Positions 5,710 through 8,893 of a DNA stretch of 8,893 nt are shown here, piece after piece (position 1 is the stretch's first letter; every line of letters begins with the position of its first letter). Below the pieces are notes generated by a model that did no database searches, had not been told where the DNA came from, and saw nothing but the letters and a program-made list of their open reading frames with translations. A program made the translations under genes and the position numbers. The stretch lies in NCBI GenBank assembly GCA_035464115.1, contig DATHSN010000417.1, positions 1 through 8,893 of the forward strand, given 5' to 3'. Source of the stretch: DATHSN01 sp035464115 (lineage in GTDB: Bacteria > Actinomycetota > Acidimicrobiia > Acidimicrobiales > SKKL01).

Positions 5710-6594
5710 ATGGACGTGAGCGCGGTCGGAGGGTCCCCGTCGCGGCTGCTGCCCGTTCCGGGGTCGTCGTCGCGATCCGCCGAGGCGCCCCGTGGTCGTG
5801 TGGACGTGGCGACCGAGGTGGCCGTCCGGTTGCTCGGCGTCGACCGCGCCGAGCTCACCCCGGTCGGGGACGTGGTGGGCGACGACCGCGGCCCGGCCCG
5901 GAGCGCCGGGCCGAGCGTGCCGACCCCCGCCCCGCCCGCGAACCCGACCGGCGACCGCCTCGACCTGGCGATCCGTCGGATCACCGTTGAGGGGACGTGG
6001 GCCCGCGCCGAGCGCCGGGTCGGATCCGATGGCGAGTCGGTGACGGTCGAGGCCGGCGCGTTCCGCCTCGAGCTCACCGAGGTGCGCGCCACCGCCACGC
6101 GCGAGACCGACCCGCTGGCGGTCGACCTGGACGGCACCGGATTGCGGACGACGGGCGTCGACGGTGGTGTCGACATGGACATCGACGGCGACGGCACCGT
6201 CGAGCGGACCTCGAACGTGGCCGGGGGCACGATGTGGGTCGCCCACGATCGTGACGGCGACGGCCGGATCCGCGACGGGAGCGAGCTGTTCGGCGACCAA
6301 CACGGCGACGTCGACGGCATCGCCGCGCTGGCCCGGCTCGATTCCGACGGCGACGGTGACATCGACCGCGCCGACGCGGCCTGGTCGCGGTTGGGAGTGT
6401 GGGACGGCACGGCCGACGGGGCGTTCCGGTCGCTCGACGAGGTCGGCATCGTGCGGTTCGACCTGGCCCGCCGGGCCTACGGCGCCGAGCGCACCGAGGG
6501 CGGCGGCGACCGCATCGCCGACGCCCTCACCGTGGAGATGGGCGACGGGTCGACCCGCGACGCCGCCGACCTCTGGGTCCGCCGCACCGTCTGA
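5710..6594 (+). CDS. Protein with EF-hand-like (Asp-rich) calcium loops, unknown function
   Basis: A 294-residue acidic protein. Residues 86-135 look like a small beta-rich segment (RRITVEGTWARAERRV and following strands). From residue 136 comes a module known from RTX-type and other large bacterial calcium-binding proteins: PLAVDLDGTG (136-144), DIDGDGTV (157-164), DRDGDGRIRDGSELFGD (180-196), then DSDGDGDIDRAD (211-222), a full EF-hand loop with Asp at 1, 3, 5 and 12 and Gly at 6. The module ends with the usual RLGVWDG and LDEVGI blocks. No signal peptide, lipobox or membrane segment is visible, and no glycine-rich RTX nonapeptides. The N-terminal 85 residues are Pro/Ala/Ser-rich and probably disordered. 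A strong Shine-Dalgarno fixes the start. It lies 112 nt after recO and converges on the lipoprotein gene with a 40-nt gap. Calcium binding is an inference from the loops; the biological role is unknown. Confidence 0.85.
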   Translation: MDVSAVGGSPSRLLPVPGSSSRSAEAPRGRVDVATEVAVRLLGVDRAELTPVGDVVGDDRGPARSAGPSVPTPAPPANPTGDRLDLAIRRITVEGTWARAERRVGSDGESVTVEAGAFRLELTEVRATATRETDPLAVDLDGTGLRTTGVDGGVDMDIDGDGTVERTSNVAGGTMWVAHDRDGDGRIRDGSELFGDQHGDVDGIAALARLDSDGDGDIDRADAAWSRLGVWDGTADGAFRSLDEVGIVRFDLARRAYGAERTEGGGDRIADALTVEMGDGSTRDAADLWVRRTV

Positions 6595-6634
6595 GCCGCC
6601 GGACCGCTCTCCGAGGGGCGCCAACCCGACCGGT

Positions 6635-7432
6635 TCAGCCGAGGCGGGCCGTGCCGCAGTCGAGGCGGGCCAGGTCGCCGAACGCGGGGTCGTCGGGGCC
6701 GACCGCCGTGGTCTGCCGTGACACCTCGACCAGGTCGTCGCCGTCGATGCGGTAGGTGACCGCCACCACGTCGTAGGTGATGCCGTCGAGGCTCTCACCG
6801 CTGCGGTGGACGAGGCCGCCGTCGGGTGGGCAGCTGACGCCGTCGGTGCGGGTGACGGTGGCGCCCACCGGGAAGCGCGCCTCGTCGGCGCCGAGCCGCA
6901 GCGGCACCAGCGCGCAGCCGTCGAGGCGGTGCACCCCGACGAGGATCGTCGCCGCCCCCGCCCCGGCCTGCACGACCACCTCGCTGCCGGGCTCGTCGTC
7001 GATCGGGACCCCGCCGAGCGGGCGGACATCGACGGGCCCGCCGGTCGCCCCGACCGGTCCGACGGCCACGCCGCCCGTCGACAGCGTGGCGGCGAGCACC
7101 CAGTCGCCGTCGACCTCGGCGGCCCTGACCTCGTCGTCGATGCCGTCGCCGTCGATGTCGAGCGCCACCTCGCTGACCGAGACCGCGCCGACGAGTGGAT
7201 CGTCGTCCGGGCACGCGGGATCGCCACCGCCCTCACCGTCGACCGTCGACGTCGTCGCGGGCGCCACGCCGTCCGCGGCCGAGGGGGTAGCCGGCGCACC
7301 GTCGCCGTCGGAGACGGTCGTGGTCGTCGCCAGTGTGTCGTCGTCGCCGGACCCGTCGTCGTCGCCGCACCCCGCGGCCAGCACCCCCACGACGACGAGG
7401 GCGGCGACGAGGAACCACGGGGGTCGGGGCAT
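6635..7432 (-). CDS. Putative lipoprotein with an FG-GAP-like DxDGDG loop
   Basis: A 265-residue exported protein. Residues 1-22 are a lipoprotein signal: Arg3, a hydrophobic stretch FLVAALVVVGVL, then AAGC with Cys22 as the lipidation site. Residues 23-73 are a low-complexity Asp/Thr/Gly linker that would hold the domain away from the membrane. The folded part (about 74-265) starts with SEVALDIDGDGIDDEVRA (87-104), a pattern seen in FG-GAP/VCBS-type repeats and in actinobacterial surface proteins. Four cysteines remain outside the signal (74, 173, 201, 259), enough for two disulfides in an exported domain. I do not recognise a named family. The ATG at 7432 is chosen for the signal peptide and a CATGCT box 6 nt upstream. 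The gene is divergent from glyS and convergent with the EF-hand-like gene. Ligand and function cannot be read from the sequence. Confidence 0.85.
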   Translation of the reverse strand: MPRPPWFLVAALVVVGVLAAGCGDDDGSGDDDTLATTTTVSDGDGAPATPSAADGVAPATTSTVDGEGGGDPACPDDDPLVGAVSVSEVALDIDGDGIDDEVRAAEVDGDWVLAATLSTGGVAVGPVGATGGPVDVRPLGGVPIDDEPGSEVVVQAGAGAATILVGVHRLDGCALVPLRLGADEARFPVGATVTRTDGVSCPPDGGLVHRSGESLDGITYDVVAVTYRIDGDDLVEVSRQTTAVGPDDPAFGDLARLDCGTARLG

Positions 7433-7438
7433 CGGTCG

Positions 7439-7444
7439 AGCATG
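7439..7444 (-). promoter_or_regulatory. -10-like box CATGCT of the lipoprotein gene (leaderless start)
   Basis: CATGCT reads on the minus strand from 7444 to 7439 and ends 6 nt before the ATG at 7432. It keeps the A at position 2 and T at position 6 of TANNNT but has C first, so it is a weaker match. No Shine-Dalgarno is visible. Confidence 0.35.
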
Positions 7445-7500
7445 CCAGCACCGGCCCGGGCGGCGACGTCATGTCGTTCGGGGCGGCGGGGTCGCCCCGG

Positions 7501-7506
7501 TAGCCT
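7501..7506 (+). promoter_or_regulatory. -10-like box TAGCCT of glyS (near-leaderless start)
   Basis: TAGCCT is identical to the box before the helicase gene, here with 8 nt to the ATG at 7515. A weak -35 candidate, TTCGGG at 7477-7482, lies 18 nt upstream. Transcription would start at or 1-2 nt before the ATG. No ribosome-binding site is seen. Confidence 0.5.
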
Positions 7507-7514
7507 TGCCGACC

Positions 7515-8855
7515 ATGTCCGCCCCCGACACGCCCCCCGCCGAGGTCGCCGACCCCGAGCTGTTCGACAAGGTCGTCAACCTGTCCAAGCGGCGGGGCTT
7601 CGTGTTCCCGTCGGCCGAGATCTACGGGGGCTTCCGCTCCACCTACGACTACGGCCCCATCGGCGTCCTGCTGCTGCGCAACGTGAAGCAGGCCTGGTGG
7701 CGCTCGATGGTGCAGATGCGCACCGACGTGGTCGGCCTCGACGCCGCCATCCTCTCGCCGCCCGCCATCTGGGAGGCGTCGGGCCACCTCAAGAGCTTCA
7801 CCGACCCGCTGGTCGACTGCCGTGAGTGCGGCGAGCGCTTCCGCGAGGACCAGCTCGACGACCCGTCGACGTGCCCGAAGTGCGGCGCGAAGAACAGCTT
7901 CACCGAGGCCCGCCAGTTCAACCTCATGTTCAAGACCCACGCCGGCCCGGTGGAGGACGCCGGCGCGGTGGCCTACCTGCGTCCCGAGACCGCGCAGGGC
8001 ATGTTCACCAACTTCGCCAACGTGTTGAACACGAGCCGCAAGAAGCCGCCGTTCGGCATCGCCCAGATCGGCAAGTCGTTCCGCAACGAGATCACCCCCG
8101 GCGGCTTCATCTTCCGCACCCGCGAGTTCGAGCAGATGGAGCTCGAGTTCTTCGTGCCGCCCGACGAGGCCGAGCAGTGGTACGAGTACTGGCTGCAGGA
8201 GCGCCTCCGCTGGTACGTCGAGCTCGGCATCCCCGAGTCGCACCTGCGGCTGCGGGCCCACGACCCCGACGAGCTGAGCCACTACTCGTCGGGCACCTCC
8301 GACGTGGAGTTCCTGTTCCCGTGGGGCTGGGGCGAGCTCGAGGGCATCGCCAACCGCGGCGACTACGACCTCACCCAGCACGCCGAGCACTCCGGTGAGG
8401 ACCTGTCGTACTTCGACCAGGCCACCAACACCCGCTACCGCCCCCACGTCATCGAGCCGGCGGCCGGCGCCACCCGCACGATGATGGCGTTCCTGCTCGC
8501 CGCCTACGACGAGGAGGAGGTGAAGGGCGAGACCCGGGTGGTCCTGCGCCTGCACCACCGCATCGCGCCCTACCAGATCGCGGTGCTGCCGCTGTCGAAG
8601 AAGGACGACCTGGTGCCGCCGGCGCAAGAGGTGCTCGGGCTGCTGCAGCCGCACTTCATGTGCGACTACGACGAGACCCAGGCGATCGGCCGTCGCTACC
8701 GGCGCCAGGACGAGCTGGGCACCCCGTACTGCGTCACCATCGACTTCGACACGCTCGACGACCACGCCGTCACCGTGCGCGACCGCGACTCGATGGAGCA
8801 GGAGCGGGTGCCGATCGCCGAGCTGCTCGACTGGTTCCGGGGGCGGATGGTCTGA
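7515..8855 (+). CDS. glyS: Glycine--tRNA ligase, single-chain (alpha-2 dimer) class II type
   Basis: A complete 446-residue glycyl-tRNA synthetase that charges tRNA-Gly with glycine using ATP in the cytoplasm. It is the eukaryote/archaea-like dimeric form usual in actinobacteria, not the GlyQ/GlyS tetramer. Seen: LSKRRGFVFPSAEIYGGFRS near 23-42 and YDYGPIG in motif 1. A zinc ribbon is inserted with Cys102, Cys105, Cys120 and Cys123. Motif 2 is FRNEITPGGFIFRTREFEQM starting at Phe189. The catalytic segment with GTSDVEFLFPWGWGELEGIA follows, and motif 3 is GATRTMM at 318-324 with Arg321. The C-terminal anticodon-binding domain begins near RIAPYQIAVLPLSKK (about 350). Length and all motifs are normal, so the enzyme should be active. 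The ATG at 7515 is the first start in the frame after a TAGCCT box; the open frame further upstream is a shadow of the lipoprotein gene. The message could extend rightwards past the window. Confidence 0.97.
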   Translation: MSAPDTPPAEVADPELFDKVVNLSKRRGFVFPSAEIYGGFRSTYDYGPIGVLLLRNVKQAWWRSMVQMRTDVVGLDAAILSPPAIWEASGHLKSFTDPLVDCRECGERFREDQLDDPSTCPKCGAKNSFTEARQFNLMFKTHAGPVEDAGAVAYLRPETAQGMFTNFANVLNTSRKKPPFGIAQIGKSFRNEITPGGFIFRTREFEQMELEFFVPPDEAEQWYEYWLQERLRWYVELGIPESHLRLRAHDPDELSHYSSGTSDVEFLFPWGWGELEGIANRGDYDLTQHAEHSGEDLSYFDQATNTRYRPHVIEPAAGATRTMMAFLLAAYDEEEVKGETRVVLRLHHRIAPYQIAVLPLSKKDDLVPPAQEVLGLLQPHFMCDYDETQAIGRRYRRQDELGTPYCVTIDFDTLDDHAVTVRDRDSMEQERVPIAELLDWFRGRMV

Positions 8856-8893
8856 TCGGGTCAGCTCGCGCTCGCGTCCGACCGCTATCGGTC

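Noticed and set aside
5089..7443. A 784-residue minus-strand open frame.
   Set aside because: It spans recO, the EF-hand-like gene and the lipoprotein in wrong frames, has Arg/Pro/Ser-rich composition and no motifs.
8880..8893. A small hairpin (GACCG, loop CTAT, CGGTC) at the right edge after glyS.
   Set aside because: Only 5 bp and cut off by the window end; it could be a terminator or chance, and the downstream context is not visible.
8856..8893. A possible gene start or end in the last 38 bases.
   Set aside because: The minus-strand frame ending at the TGA near 8861 is broken by a TAG eight codons earlier, and no start with a domain can be seen.

Overview
The window is about 8.9 kb of very GC-rich bacterial DNA with short gaps, nearly all codons ending in G or C, and GTG as well as ATG starts. 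The family content is a single-chain (alpha-2 type) glycyl-tRNA synthetase, a luciferase-like oxidoreductase resembling the F420-dependent actinobacterial kind, a DICT-GGDEF protein, and start codons directly preceded by TANNNT boxes. Together these suggest an actinobacterium, possibly Acidimicrobiia; that placement is an inference from style and gene content.

Left part (1-3600), all on the minus strand and read right to left. A thioredoxin with a histidine-rich tail (3591 to 3196) comes first, then a repeat- and hairpin-containing spacer, a luciferase-like flavin/F420 oxidoreductase (3049 to 1976), a DICT-GGDEF diguanylate cyclase-like protein (1868 to 618), and the N-terminal part of a DinG/XPD-like helicase (553 to beyond position 1). 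The oxidoreductase and the helicase each appear to have their own promoter, so this is a same-direction string of genes rather than one clear operon.

Middle part (3680-5597), plus strand. A 120-residue helix-turn-helix protein is divergent from the thioredoxin. It is followed by uppS (cis-prenyltransferase for the cell-wall lipid carrier) and recO (recombination mediator), which are coupled by a 4-base GTGA overlap.

Right part (5598-8893). A plus-strand protein of unknown function with aspartate-rich EF-hand-like loops converges on a minus-strand putative lipoprotein that has a DxDGDG loop of its own. The lipoprotein is divergent from a complete glycyl-tRNA synthetase gene. The housekeeping genes uppS, recO and glyS also lie near one another in Mycobacterium, so the two Asp-loop proteins look like lineage-specific additions inside a conserved neighbourhood.

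The most striking non-coding signals are a recurring -10-like hexamer placed exactly 6 nt before five start codons (8 nt before a sixth), suggesting leaderless transcription; a perfect 15-bp inverted repeat in front of the oxidoreductase; and a 17-bp tandem repeat running through the thioredoxin stop codon. I saw no CRISPR array, insertion sequence, tRNA, rRNA or phage gene, and no convincing new multi-gene system. There is no gene-free stretch longer than 300 bases.
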